Assembly: GCA_934309345.1 (NCBI GenBank)
Contig: CAKRDD010000030.1
Location: forward strand, 1-26,659
DNA: 26,659 bases
Direction: 5' to 3'
Source: an uncultured Mediterraneibacter sp.
Lineage (GTDB): Bacteria > Bacillota > Clostridia > Lachnospirales > Lachnospiraceae
Every line of letters starts with the position of its first letter. Position 1 is the first letter of the stretch. The notes beneath the pieces were generated by a model. The model was not told the DNA's origin, did no database searches, and saw nothing but the letters and a program-made list of their open reading frames with translations. A program made the position numbers and the translations under genes. Positions 20,169-26,659 of the stretch are shown here, in pieces.

Positions 20169-20933
20169 TTATTTCTGTGAAATCCTCTGTCTTACGATCT
20201 CATAAGCAAGAACTCCAGCTGCCACAGATGCATTCAGAGAATTGATCTGACCTTTCATCGGAATTCCCGCAACAAAATCACAGTTTTCTTTCACAAGACG
20301 GCCAACGCCCTCACCTTCATTTCCGATTACAAGACCGATCGGTCCTGTCAGGTTCAGATCGTACATCTGCTCTCCGTCCATATCAGCACATACAAACCAA
20401 AGTCCTTTTTCCTTGAGTTCTTCCATTGTCTTCACAAGATTTGTCACCTTTGCAACCGGTGTATAATTCAAAGCTCCCGCAGATGTCTTTGCTACCGTTG
20501 CTGTCAGGCCAACAGCTCTTCGCTTTGGAATGATTACTCCATGTGCCCCTGCAAGGTTTGCAGTACGGATAATCGCACCAAGATTGTGCGGATCTTCGAT
20601 ATTGTCTAAAAGAATCAGAAACGGAGCTTCGCCTCTCTCTTCTGCCAGTTTCAGCATGTCGTCGATCGTGGAATATTCATATGCCGCCGCATGTGCGATC
20701 ACTCCCTGATGCTTTCCAGTCTCTGAGAGCTGGGAAAGTCTTTCTTTTGTCACAAAATTAATCAGTGAACCATGTTTCTTTGCTTCGCGTACAATTGTTC
20801 TGACCGGTCCGTCCTGGCATCCGTCAAGAACATAAATCTTGTCGATCGTACGTCCGGAACGAAATGCTTCCAGTACAGCATTTCTCCCCTCAATTACAAA
20901 TGTATCTGTTCCCTGTTCTCTATTTTCCTGCAT
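20169..20933 (-). CDS. rlmB: 23S rRNA 2'-O-methyltransferase (SpoU/TrmH family, RlmB-type)
   Basis: RlmB methylates the 2'-OH of a conserved guanosine in the peptidyl-transferase loop of 23S rRNA (G2251 in E. coli). The 254 residues show the N-terminal substrate-binding part (FVIEGRNAVLEAFRSGRTI) and the three SPOUT knot motifs: NIEDPHNLGAIIRTA (1), IGLVIGNEGEGV (2), and IPMKGQINSLNASVAAGV (3). GGAGC lies five bases upstream of the ATG. It overlaps mrnC by 14 bases, an arrangement conserved in Bacillus (yacO). Position-specific activity is inferred from family and synteny. Confidence 0.95.
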   Translation of the reverse strand: MQENREQGTDTFVIEGRNAVLEAFRSGRTIDKIYVLDGCQDGPVRTIVREAKKHGSLINFVTKERLSQLSETGKHQGVIAHAAAYEYSTIDDMLKLAEERGEAPFLILLDNIEDPHNLGAIIRTANLAGAHGVIIPKRRAVGLTATVAKTSAGALNYTPVAKVTNLVKTMEELKEKGLWFVCADMDGEQMYDLNLTGPIGLVIGNEGEGVGRLVKENCDFVAGIPMKGQINSLNASVAAGVLAYEIVRQRISQK

Positions 20934-21396
20934 GTTCTGCTCCTTTATCCTTCATTTCTTTTTCGATACTTTCAAGCCCAATACTTACAAGTTCTGTCAG
21001 TCTCTTATACTGTCCTGTCAGATATAAATGACCGATCAACGCCTCGAACCCTGTCGCTCTTCTGTAATCTGTAATTGACTGATTCTTTGCCGGAGACACT
21101 GAACGTGCATTTCTTCCTCTCCGGTAAACTCCGTGTTCTTCCTCATTCAGATGCTCCTGCATGGAACGCATCATAAAGGACTGTGCTGATGCCTGCACAT
21201 ACTGGCTTGTCTCTTCATGAAGACGGTGGACCGGCCTGTTTCCACGGCCAACCACCATTGTCTTAATGATCAGATCATACACGCAGTCTCCCACATAGGC
21301 AAGAACCAACGGGGAGCACTGTTTTGCATCAATTTCTTTCATTCCCGGAATTGTCCGGATATATTCTTCTAAACCTGCTGTTATGCTCTTTTCCAT
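20920..21396 (-). CDS. mrnC: mini-ribonuclease 3
   Basis: Mini-RNase III matures 23S rRNA ends; it has the RNase III catalytic fold without the dsRNA-binding domain. In 158 residues I see AYVGDCVYDL (catalytic Asp, near residue 34), RGRNARSVSPAKNQSITDYRRATGFEALIGHLYLTG in parts (with the catalytic Glu in FEALIG), and no C-terminal RNA-binding domain. It overlaps cysS at its start and rlmB at its end, as in other Firmicutes. Translational coupling is likely because both overlaps are 14-16 bases. Confidence 0.96.
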   Translation of the reverse strand: MEKSITAGLEEYIRTIPGMKEIDAKQCSPLVLAYVGDCVYDLIIKTMVVGRGNRPVHRLHEETSQYVQASAQSFMMRSMQEHLNEEEHGVYRRGRNARSVSPAKNQSITDYRRATGFEALIGHLYLTGQYKRLTELVSIGLESIEKEMKDKGAEHAGK

Positions 21397-22787
21397 TGTA
21401 CTCCTTCTCTTGTATCTTTCAGAATGATACCTTTCGCAAGAAGTTCATCTCTGATCTCATCTGCTCTTGCAAAGTTTTTCTCTTTTCTTGCTGCCTGACG
21501 CTCTGCGATCAGTGCTTCAATGTCAGAGTCAAGAATCTCGTCTTCTTTATCAACAATAATTCCAAGTACTTCTGTCAGTCTTACCAGACGGTCAAACAGA
21601 TTCTCAAGATATTCTTTTGAGCTGTCTTCATCTGTCATTGTGTTGATGAATTTTACAAAATCAAATACTGCAGCGATCGCGTCTGCTGTATTGAAATCAT
21701 CATCCATAGCACTCTCAAAGTTTCCGACATATTCTGCTGATTTTGCAAACTTCTCTGCTTCTGTCTCTGCCATATCTTCTGTCTTCGCGCTTCCCATAAG
21801 GAATTTCAGACGATCAGCTGCTGTAATGATTCTCTCAAGTCCGCTCTTTGCTGCCTCCATCAACTCTGCGCTGAAGTTAAGAGGACTTCTGTAATGTGCA
21901 CTCAACATGAAGAAACGAAGTACCTGAAGATCATATTTCTCACTGATCTCACGGACTGTGAAGAAGTTTCCGAGAGATTTGGACATCTTACGGTTGTCAA
22001 TGTTCAGAAATCCGTTATGCATCCAATATCTGGAGAATTCTTTTCCATTCGCTGCTTCACTCTGCGCAATTTCATTTTCATGGTGTGGGAAGATCAGGTC
22101 TTCTCCTCCTGCATGAATATCGATCTGCTCGCCAAGATATTTCTTTGACATCTCTGAGCACTCAATGTGCCATCCCGGACGTCCCTCACCCCATGGAGAA
22201 ACCCATGCCGGCTCGCCTTCTTTCTTCGGTTTCCAGAGAACGAAATCAAGTGAATCTTCTTTCTCATCCTCACCGCTTACAAGAAGCGCACGTCCGCCGG
22301 ACTGAAGATCATCAAGATTCTTATGAGATAATTTACCATAATCTTTGAACTTTCTTGTACGGTAATATACAGTTCCGTTCTTCTCGTATGCATAACCTTT
22401 CTCGATCAGTGTCTCGATCATGCTGATCATACCGCCGATCTCTTCTGTTGCAAGCGGATTCTTTGTTGCCGGCTCAATATTCATGCCGTCCATATCTTTC
22501 TTACACTCTGCAATATAGCGCTGTGAGATTTCTTCTGCTGTAACGCCTTCTTCGTTTGCTTTTTTGATGATCTTGTCATCCACATCTGTAAAATTGGATA
22601 CATAGTTCACATCATAATTCTTATATTCAAAATATCTGCGGACAGTATCAAACACGATCATTGGTCTTGCATTTCCAATATGGATGTAGTTATATACAGT
22701 CGGACCGCATACATACATCTTTACTTTTCCTTCCTCTAAAGGAACAAACTCTTCTTTTCTTTTTGACATTGTATTATAAATCTTCAT
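21381..22787 (-). CDS. cysS: cysteinyl-tRNA synthetase
   Basis: This class I synthetase charges tRNA-Cys. The 468 residues carry MYVCGPTVYNYIHIGNAR, with the zinc-type Cys27 and the HIGH motif as HIGN, the further zinc-site residues in HIECSEMS and the HAGGEDLIFPHHENE block, KMSKS (NRKMSKSLGNF), and the C-terminal helical anticodon part ending ILKDTREGVQWKR. It overlaps mrnC by 16 bases and cysE by 14. With cysE it forms a Cys-responsive pair under the T-box at 23560-23829. Length is normal. Confidence 0.98.
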   Translation of the reverse strand: MKIYNTMSKRKEEFVPLEEGKVKMYVCGPTVYNYIHIGNARPMIVFDTVRRYFEYKNYDVNYVSNFTDVDDKIIKKANEEGVTAEEISQRYIAECKKDMDGMNIEPATKNPLATEEIGGMISMIETLIEKGYAYEKNGTVYYRTRKFKDYGKLSHKNLDDLQSGGRALLVSGEDEKEDSLDFVLWKPKKEGEPAWVSPWGEGRPGWHIECSEMSKKYLGEQIDIHAGGEDLIFPHHENEIAQSEAANGKEFSRYWMHNGFLNIDNRKMSKSLGNFFTVREISEKYDLQVLRFFMLSAHYRSPLNFSAELMEAAKSGLERIITAADRLKFLMGSAKTEDMAETEAEKFAKSAEYVGNFESAMDDDFNTADAIAAVFDFVKFINTMTDEDSSKEYLENLFDRLVRLTEVLGIIVDKEDEILDSDIEALIAERQAARKEKNFARADEIRDELLAKGIILKDTREGVQWKRA

Positions 22788-23469
22788 CGTTCTTACTCTC
22801 CTTATTTTCTTTCTCCACGCATCGCATATATTTTATCATAGATTCCAAACGTTTGTGAAGTTTTATATTCTCTTCCTGCAGTTCGCGAATATCTGTAAGT
22901 ACTGGGTCCGGTAAATGTACCTGATCCATATCACTTCTTGGAACTTTCTTGTTGTCCATGCGGACGATTCGTCCTGGCACGCCGACAACTGTACAGTTCG
23001 GCGGAACCTCTTCAAGTACTACAGAACCGGCTCCGATCTTAGAATTTTCTCCGATTGTAAAAGATCCCAGGATCTTTGCACCGGCGCTCACCATAACATT
23101 ATCTTTCAGCGTTGGATGACGTTTTCCCTGCTCTTTTCCGGTACCACCAAGCGTAACACCCTGATACAATGTTACATTATCCCCAATAATCGTAGTTTCT
23201 CCGATGATCACACCTGTTCCATGATCGATAAAAAGTCCCTTTCCAATTGTTGCGCCCGGATGGATCTCGATTCCCGTCTTACGCGCTGCTCTCTGAGAAA
23301 TCCAGCGTGCCCAGAAATAATGCTTTTTCAGGTAAAGCTTATGCGCCACTCTGTAGCTTAAGATTACTTTAAAGCTTGGGTACAAAAATACTTCCATGTT
23401 TGATTTGATCGCAGGATCTCGCTCCCGGATCACCTCTATCTCCTGTTTGACATAAGATATCATTCCCAT
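22774..23469 (-). CDS. cysE: serine O-acetyltransferase
   Basis: The enzyme acetylates serine with acetyl-CoA to O-acetylserine, the cysteine precursor. The 231 residues have the N-terminal helices (DPAIKSNMEVFLYPSFKVILSYR) and a left-handed beta-helix of hexapeptide repeats with the catalytic block IEIHPGATIGKGLFIDHGTGVIIG, QGVTLGGTGKEQGKRHPTL, IGAGSVVLEEVPPNCTVVGVPGRIV in parts. A longer-than-usual polar C-terminal helix (residues ~190-231) precedes the stop. The ATG at 23469 has AAAGGA nine bases upstream. Directly upstream is a T-box leader, and cysS overlaps downstream: a cysteine supply plus charging operon. Confidence 0.96.
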   Translation of the reverse strand: MGMISYVKQEIEVIRERDPAIKSNMEVFLYPSFKVILSYRVAHKLYLKKHYFWARWISQRAARKTGIEIHPGATIGKGLFIDHGTGVIIGETTIIGDNVTLYQGVTLGGTGKEQGKRHPTLKDNVMVSAGAKILGSFTIGENSKIGAGSVVLEEVPPNCTVVGVPGRIVRMDNKKVPRSDMDQVHLPDPVLTDIRELQEENIKLHKRLESMIKYMRCVEKENKESKNDEDL

Positions 23470-23523
23470 ATTTATCGTTCCTTTCTGATTCAAGAATGCA
23501 CTTAACACCCTAAACGGATTGTT

Positions 23524-23557
23524 TTGTATATCAGAAAAACTCTCTCCTGATATACAA
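23524..23557 (-). promoter_or_regulatory. hairpin just past the T-box terminator
   Basis: On the minus strand TTGTATATCAG pairs with CTGATATACAA over 11 bases around a 12-base loop. It has no U tail, so it may be an mRNA 5' stabiliser or processing site after read-through. Confidence 0.55.
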
Positions 23558-23559
23558 AA

Positions 23560-23829
23560 AACTTCGTCTCAATCTAGAGACGAAGTTCTATCCGCGGTTC
23601 CACTCTAATAAAAGAAGTTATACTTCTTTCACTTTCACGCACGTAACGTGTGCCTGACGTATCCTGCTACTCCGTTCACAGGATCAACTCCCGGGGGCAC
23701 TTCACAGCTTCTTCTCTCAAAGGTGCTTTCAGCCGGTGACACCTTCTCTCTATGAGTCCAAATCTCTGTTACTCTTCCCGTTCTTTGTCTTTCTCAATTC
23801 TATTACCAATATTTATTGTTTTCAACATC
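23560..23829 (-). promoter_or_regulatory. T-box riboswitch controlling cysE-cysS operon (probably Cys)
   Basis: The minus strand carries the T-box core AGTGGAACCGCGGAT (about 23590-23604) and a terminator AACTTCGTCTC/GAGACGAAGTT (23560-23587) followed by TTTTTT. Upstream are a long stem I with an AGTA-type element opposite the specifier region, and an ATCCTG/CAGGAT helix. The specifier segment reads GAAGTGCCCC; the best codon is UGC (23697-23699 on plus) for cysteine, matching the regulated genes. Uncharged tRNA-Cys would stabilise the antiterminator. The T-box itself is certain; the specifier reading is inference. Confidence 0.93.
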
Positions 23830-23835
23830 TCTATT

Positions 23836-23864
23836 ATCTTATGCAAAAAATCATTTTTTGTCAA
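23836..23864 (-). promoter_or_regulatory. promoter of the T-box-cysE operon
   Basis: Minus-strand TTGACA (23859-23864), a 17-base spacer, then TAAGAT (23836-23841). It lies 40 bases past the stop of the GNAT gene. Confidence 0.88.
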
Positions 23865-23903
23865 CTATTATCTCTGCCGATCAACTGCATTTTAACATTT
23901 TAT

Positions 23904-25118
23904 TCAGACAATCTCATTCAAAAATATTGGACAGAAATTCTGAAGTTTCCTCAGTTCTTCCTCTAGTTCTTCTGTAAGAATTACGCTTTCCTCTGCACGT
24001 ATTTCTTCAGGAGTTTTGTATCCAAACAATATTTCTGTCAATGCTGCAATGGAAAGTACTCCCTGTGAATCTTCCGTTTCAGACACGTTCAGGCTTTCTT
24101 CTCCTTTTGAGCTATTGATCTTCCAAATCCTGCTGTTCTTATGAAGAATCGGATCGATCACCGCAAAAGAACAATGAATCTCACATTCTGACGGAATTTT
24201 CATTTTAGAAAATAATTCCTGTAAATGAACGATTCTGACCATAATGACCGGTTTTTCTTTATATGTATCTTTATATACATCTTTGCATACTGACTTTTCA
24301 CCATCCAGGCAATCCGGTATTTCTTCAAGACCATAGACCATGACCTTTTCTCCCGGTTCTCTAAGACCATCCACCGACGCCCAGAACAGGGATTCTTTCC
24401 CTTCCAGATAAAGTGGTTCCCTGATCTCAAGACCTTCTTCTTTCGCATATGCATACATGCAGACAACTTTTTCTTCTTCAAAGACAAGCCGCATCCCGCC
24501 AAACTCACTCTGTTGTTCGAGAATCTGTGTCTGATAATATTGTGCATTTCTTAAAGCAACAACATTCCAGCAATCCGAAAAATTCTCTTCAACAAATGCC
24601 GCCATCTTCCCTGCATCCATAAATCTTGCATCACGGTCTATAATCCGCTCTTGTGATACATTTCTATATTCATCATTTTTATATTCTTTTCTTACAGAAA
24701 AAAATGCTTCATCAAGCTCGATTTGTTTCTGTTCATAAACAAATCGGAAATCATAAGGATGATAGATTGCTTCTGCCGCCGGCATCAGGAAGGTAAATGG
24801 CATCTTCTGTGAATACTGATCCTGTAATGCATGAATCAGAAGATTTCTCATATATCCTCTGCCTCTATATTCTGCCTGCGTGGCAACTCCCACGATATAA
24901 TCCGATGGAATGACACTTCCCTGCAGTTTTACCTGATAAGGATTCAGCTGCAGCATCGCATGTATCTCATCCTCTTCCTCTACCACATAAATCGTATTGT
25001 CTTTTGTCTTGATATAATAGTAATAATCAACAAACTCCTGACTGTCTTCTGAAAATACCTGTTCCCACAAGTTTCTGGTTTTCTCATGTTCTGATCTATC
25101 CAGTTTTCGAATCTTCAT
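23904..25118 (-). CDS. two-domain GNAT acetyltransferase (Eis-like organisation)
   Basis: The 404-residue protein has an N-terminal GNAT fold (residues 1-140) with the acetyl-CoA motif GVATQAEYRGRGYMRNLLIHAL (Q/RxxGxG/A as EYRGRGYM) and LMPAAEAIYHPYDFRFVYE. A second region follows at ~145-280, with a C-terminal part (~290-400) of SCP2-like length containing HLQELFSKM, EIHCSFAVIDPI and FLNEIV at the very end. Eis enzymes N-acetylate aminoglycosides and amines; the substrate here is unknown. The ATG at 25118 lies two bases past the ispF stop (TAAGATG), so translation is coupled. A GTG at 25145 inside ispF is a weaker alternative. No terminator is obvious after it. Confidence 0.88.
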   Translation of the reverse strand: MKIRKLDRSEHEKTRNLWEQVFSEDSQEFVDYYYYIKTKDNTIYVVEEEDEIHAMLQLNPYQVKLQGSVIPSDYIVGVATQAEYRGRGYMRNLLIHALQDQYSQKMPFTFLMPAAEAIYHPYDFRFVYEQKQIELDEAFFSVRKEYKNDEYRNVSQERIIDRDARFMDAGKMAAFVEENFSDCWNVVALRNAQYYQTQILEQQSEFGGMRLVFEEEKVVCMYAYAKEEGLEIREPLYLEGKESLFWASVDGLREPGEKVMVYGLEEIPDCLDGEKSVCKDVYKDTYKEKPVIMVRIVHLQELFSKMKIPSECEIHCSFAVIDPILHKNSRIWKINSSKGEESLNVSETEDSQGVLSIAALTEILFGYKTPEEIRAEESVILTEELEEELRKLQNFCPIFLNEIV

Positions 25119-25119
25119 C

Positions 25120-25659
25120 TTATTTTCTCGCACAGCATCCACCACATCCTGCAGGCTTCTCCATCACATCAACACTGCTGTAATTCGTAAATTTTTCAAT
25201 CGCACAGATTGCCTGGGATGAGATTCCTTCGCCGCTTCCGGTAAAGCCAAGTCCCTCTTCTGTTGTAGCCTTTACATTGATCTGATCAATATCGATCTTA
25301 AGCGCTTTCGCCATGTTTTCCCGCATCTGATCGATATGCGGACGCATCTTTGGACGCTGTGCAATGATCGTTGCATCAATATTCTCGATCACATAACCAT
25401 TCTCTTCCAAAAGTCCGCCTACGTGCTCGAGCAGTTTTATACTGGATGCGCCTTTATACTTCGGATCTGTATCCGGAAAATGAAGACCAATGTCTCCAAG
25501 TGCTGCGGCTCCAAGCAGTGCATCCATCACTGCGTGCAGCATAACATCTGCATCCGAATGCCCTAAAAGACCTTTCTCGTAAGGAATCTCAACTCCACCC
25601 AGGATCAGTTTTCTTCCTTCAACTAACTTATGAACATCATACCCCATACCTACACGCAT
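25120..25659 (-). CDS. ispF: 2-C-methyl-D-erythritol 2,4-cyclodiphosphate synthase, with Cys-rich tail
   Basis: IspF cyclises CDP-ME phosphate in the MEP isoprenoid pathway. Residues 1-157 match the family: metal-binding GYDVHKL (Asp8, His10) and GHSDADVMLHAVMDALLGA (His34/42 type), the KYKGASSIKLL loop, and the C-terminal KATTEEGLGFTGSGEGIS. A roughly 20-residue tail ending AGCGGCCARK follows, absent from the standard 155-160-residue enzyme; its role is unknown. GAGGAGAAATAATT precedes the ATG, which lies two bases past the upstream stop. IspD, which often precedes IspF, is absent here; the order ispF then cysE/cysS echoes the Bacillus yacN region. Confidence 0.95.
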   Translation of the reverse strand: MRVGMGYDVHKLVEGRKLILGGVEIPYEKGLLGHSDADVMLHAVMDALLGAAALGDIGLHFPDTDPKYKGASSIKLLEHVGGLLEENGYVIENIDATIIAQRPKMRPHIDQMRENMAKALKIDIDQINVKATTEEGLGFTGSGEGISSQAICAIEKFTNYSSVDVMEKPAGCGGCCARK

Positions 25660-25661
25660 AA

Positions 25662-26378
25662 TTATTTCTCCTCAAAATCATTTTCAGCATCTTCTGAAAC
25701 AGGTTCTTCATTCAGTTCTGCAAAAATATCTACCACTCTTGTGTCTGTCAGTTCTTCTTCCTGAACTGGAGTTTCTTCACCTGGTGTTCCTTCAGCTTTT
25801 ATTTCTTCGTCCGGTTTTTCCTCTGGTTCTGTTGTAGTCGCCGGTTTTTCTACTGATTCTGCTTTTTCTTCTGCTGCTGTTTTTTCTGCCGTTTCGTTTT
25901 CTGTCGACTCTGAATCTGCTGTTTTTTCTATAACTTCAGCCTTACTGTCTTGCTTTGTTTTTTCCTCGGAATCCGCCTTAGACACTGCGTCTTCCAGCTT
26001 CTTCCTGTCTTCTTCTGAAAGTATTGTCGGCATTGTATTGTCTGATATTTTTTCGTCTTCTGATACTTCTGTCGTTGTGCTCTCTGTTACCTGTGACATT
26101 GCTTTCGCTGCTGCAGCTTCTTCTGCCTTTCGTTTCTGCTCCGCTTTTCTCTTTGCTATCATCTTCGCAAGTTGCTTTTTGATATCAATTTCAAACGTTT
26201 TGCAGATGGCATTCCCTGCATAAGCAACTCCAACCAGGATAAATACAACTGCCAGTACTGACATAAGTGTCATATTACTAGGACGCTGCTGGATCATCTC
26301 ACTTAAGATTCTGATACCCAGGTAGGTAAGATAACCTCCAAGTACTATTCTGAGCGCATATCCGCTTTTTTTATTCAT
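25662..26378 (-). CDS. membrane protein with long acidic low-complexity tail, unknown function
   Basis: The 238-residue protein has two membrane spans near the N-terminus (YALRIVLGGYLTYLGIRIL, about 7-25, and LMSVLAVVFILVGVAYAG, about 38-58). A basic helix IAKRKAEQKRKAEEAAAAKA follows, then about 130 residues of very Glu-, Ala-, Thr- and Ser-rich sequence with repeated AEKTAAEEKAESVEKP-like units and PEEKPDEE. The tail is probably disordered. No domain is recognised; it resembles small DUF-type membrane anchors of Clostridia. GGAGGAGACAAG precedes the ATG at 26378. It is first in the operon with ispF and the GNAT gene. Confidence 0.83.
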   Translation of the reverse strand: MNKKSGYALRIVLGGYLTYLGIRILSEMIQQRPSNMTLMSVLAVVFILVGVAYAGNAICKTFEIDIKKQLAKMIAKRKAEQKRKAEEAAAAKAMSQVTESTTTEVSEDEKISDNTMPTILSEEDRKKLEDAVSKADSEEKTKQDSKAEVIEKTADSESTENETAEKTAAEEKAESVEKPATTTEPEEKPDEEIKAEGTPGEETPVQEEELTDTRVVDIFAELNEEPVSEDAENDFEEK

Positions 26379-26538
26379 CTTGTCTCCTCCGTATTTCTGC
26401 TGTTGGCCACGTTTTAAAATGTAAAATGAAGACAACAACTTTTTTCTATATCACTATTTGTTATATTACCACAAGTTGCTCCTTAATACTATTGTTTCTT
26501 TACATGGTACAAGCAGTACCTCATAATTCCATACGCAT
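26379..26538. other. intergenic region with no clear element
   Basis: This 160-base spacer sits between the acidic membrane protein gene and the tRNA-Met terminator. It is AT-rich and shows no reading frame with a ribosome site. A promoter for 25662-26378 must lie here, but TTGTGG-17-ATATAG is too weak to assert. Confidence 0.5.
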
Positions 26539-26574
26539 AAAAAGACTGCATACTAATTTCTTAGCATGCAGTCT
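26539..26574 (-). terminator. terminator of tRNA-Met
   Basis: On the minus strand AGACTGCAT-G-CTAA pairs with TTAG-T-ATGCAGTCT, followed by TTTTATG. It lies 11 bases past the tRNA 3' end. Confidence 0.85.
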
Positions 26575-26584
26575 CCTAATCTAA

Positions 26585-26658
26585 TAGCGGGAACTGGATT
26601 TGAACCAGCGACACCACGGGTATGAACCGTGTGCTCTAGCCAACTGAGCTATCCCGCC
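26585..26658 (-). tRNA. tRNA-Met (anticodon CAT), elongator-like
   Basis: The acceptor strands GGCGGGA (26658-26652) and TCCCGCT (26592-26586) pair with a G-U first pair, and A73 follows. The anticodon arm is CACGG-TTCATAC-CCGTG, anticodon CAT. The T-arm is CTGG-TTCAAAT-CCAG. The paired 1-72 position and the absence of three G-C pairs in the anticodon stem argue against an initiator. A tRNA-Ile with lysidine-modified CAT is a less likely alternative. CCA is not encoded. Confidence 0.93.
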
Positions 26659-26659
26659 A

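Noticed and set aside
1..26659. CRISPR array or insertion sequence
   Set aside because: No regularly spaced direct repeats, no transposase frame and no cas-like protein seen on either strand.

Overview
The window looks like chromosome from a low-GC, spore-forming Clostridia member, most likely Lachnospiraceae. The grounds are the gene families (SpoVAF/GerA-type germination protein, sigma-H, two-domain DUF1540 protein, acetyl-CoA-type MetA, clostridial GlnRS), the strong AGGAGG ribosome sites, and near-consensus SigA promoters with 17-base spacers. I ran no database search. Almost every gene is on the minus strand, so the window reads naturally from right to left.

Right end, 26659 down to 18075. 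A tRNA-Met is followed by a membrane protein with a long acidic tail, ispF and a two-domain GNAT acetyltransferase. A T-box leader, probably cysteine-specific, then precedes cysE-cysS-mrnC-rlmB-sigH-CPBP protease-dtd, which is tightly packed with overlaps. ispF and cysE-cysS-mrnC-rlmB-sigH follow the Bacillus subtilis order, but gltX and yacP are missing and CPBP plus dtd replace rpmG/secE/nusG. A tRNA-Thr(GGT) with its own promoter and terminator closes the block.

Middle, 18000 down to 15800, is the accessory spot. On the plus strand, a consensus promoter drives a short structured RNA ending in a strong terminator, immediately followed by an Abi_2/AbiF-type HEPN protein with a C-terminal Cys/His domain. 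This fits an RNA-antitoxin/HEPN-toxin or phage-defence unit. Next to it is an internally deleted Uma2-type endonuclease relic. A small acidic protein and a Nudix hydrolase follow on the minus strand.

15100 down to 9000: glnS, a MocR-type regulator, a TTG-started acidic membrane protein with a long leader containing a nested-palindrome element (about 11161-11316), purA, and a convergent pair of very small genes.

9000 down to 1: SEC-C protein and DUF1540 protein, then an AI-2E-family permease overlapping metA. A separate plus-strand operon of two small unknown proteins follows. After it come a dUTPase-like gene, a SpoVAF-like gene, degV, and the infC-rpmI-rplT operon, whose leader carries an attenuator and whose infC very probably starts at AUU. 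A truncated tRNA-Leu (anticodon AAG) lies at the left edge.

Most of the window is housekeeping: translation, Cys/Met/purine/isoprenoid metabolism and sporulation. The parts most worth follow-up are the AbiF-like RNA-protein unit, the nested palindrome, the infC and cysE leaders, and the hairpin that pairs with the DUF1540 start codon.
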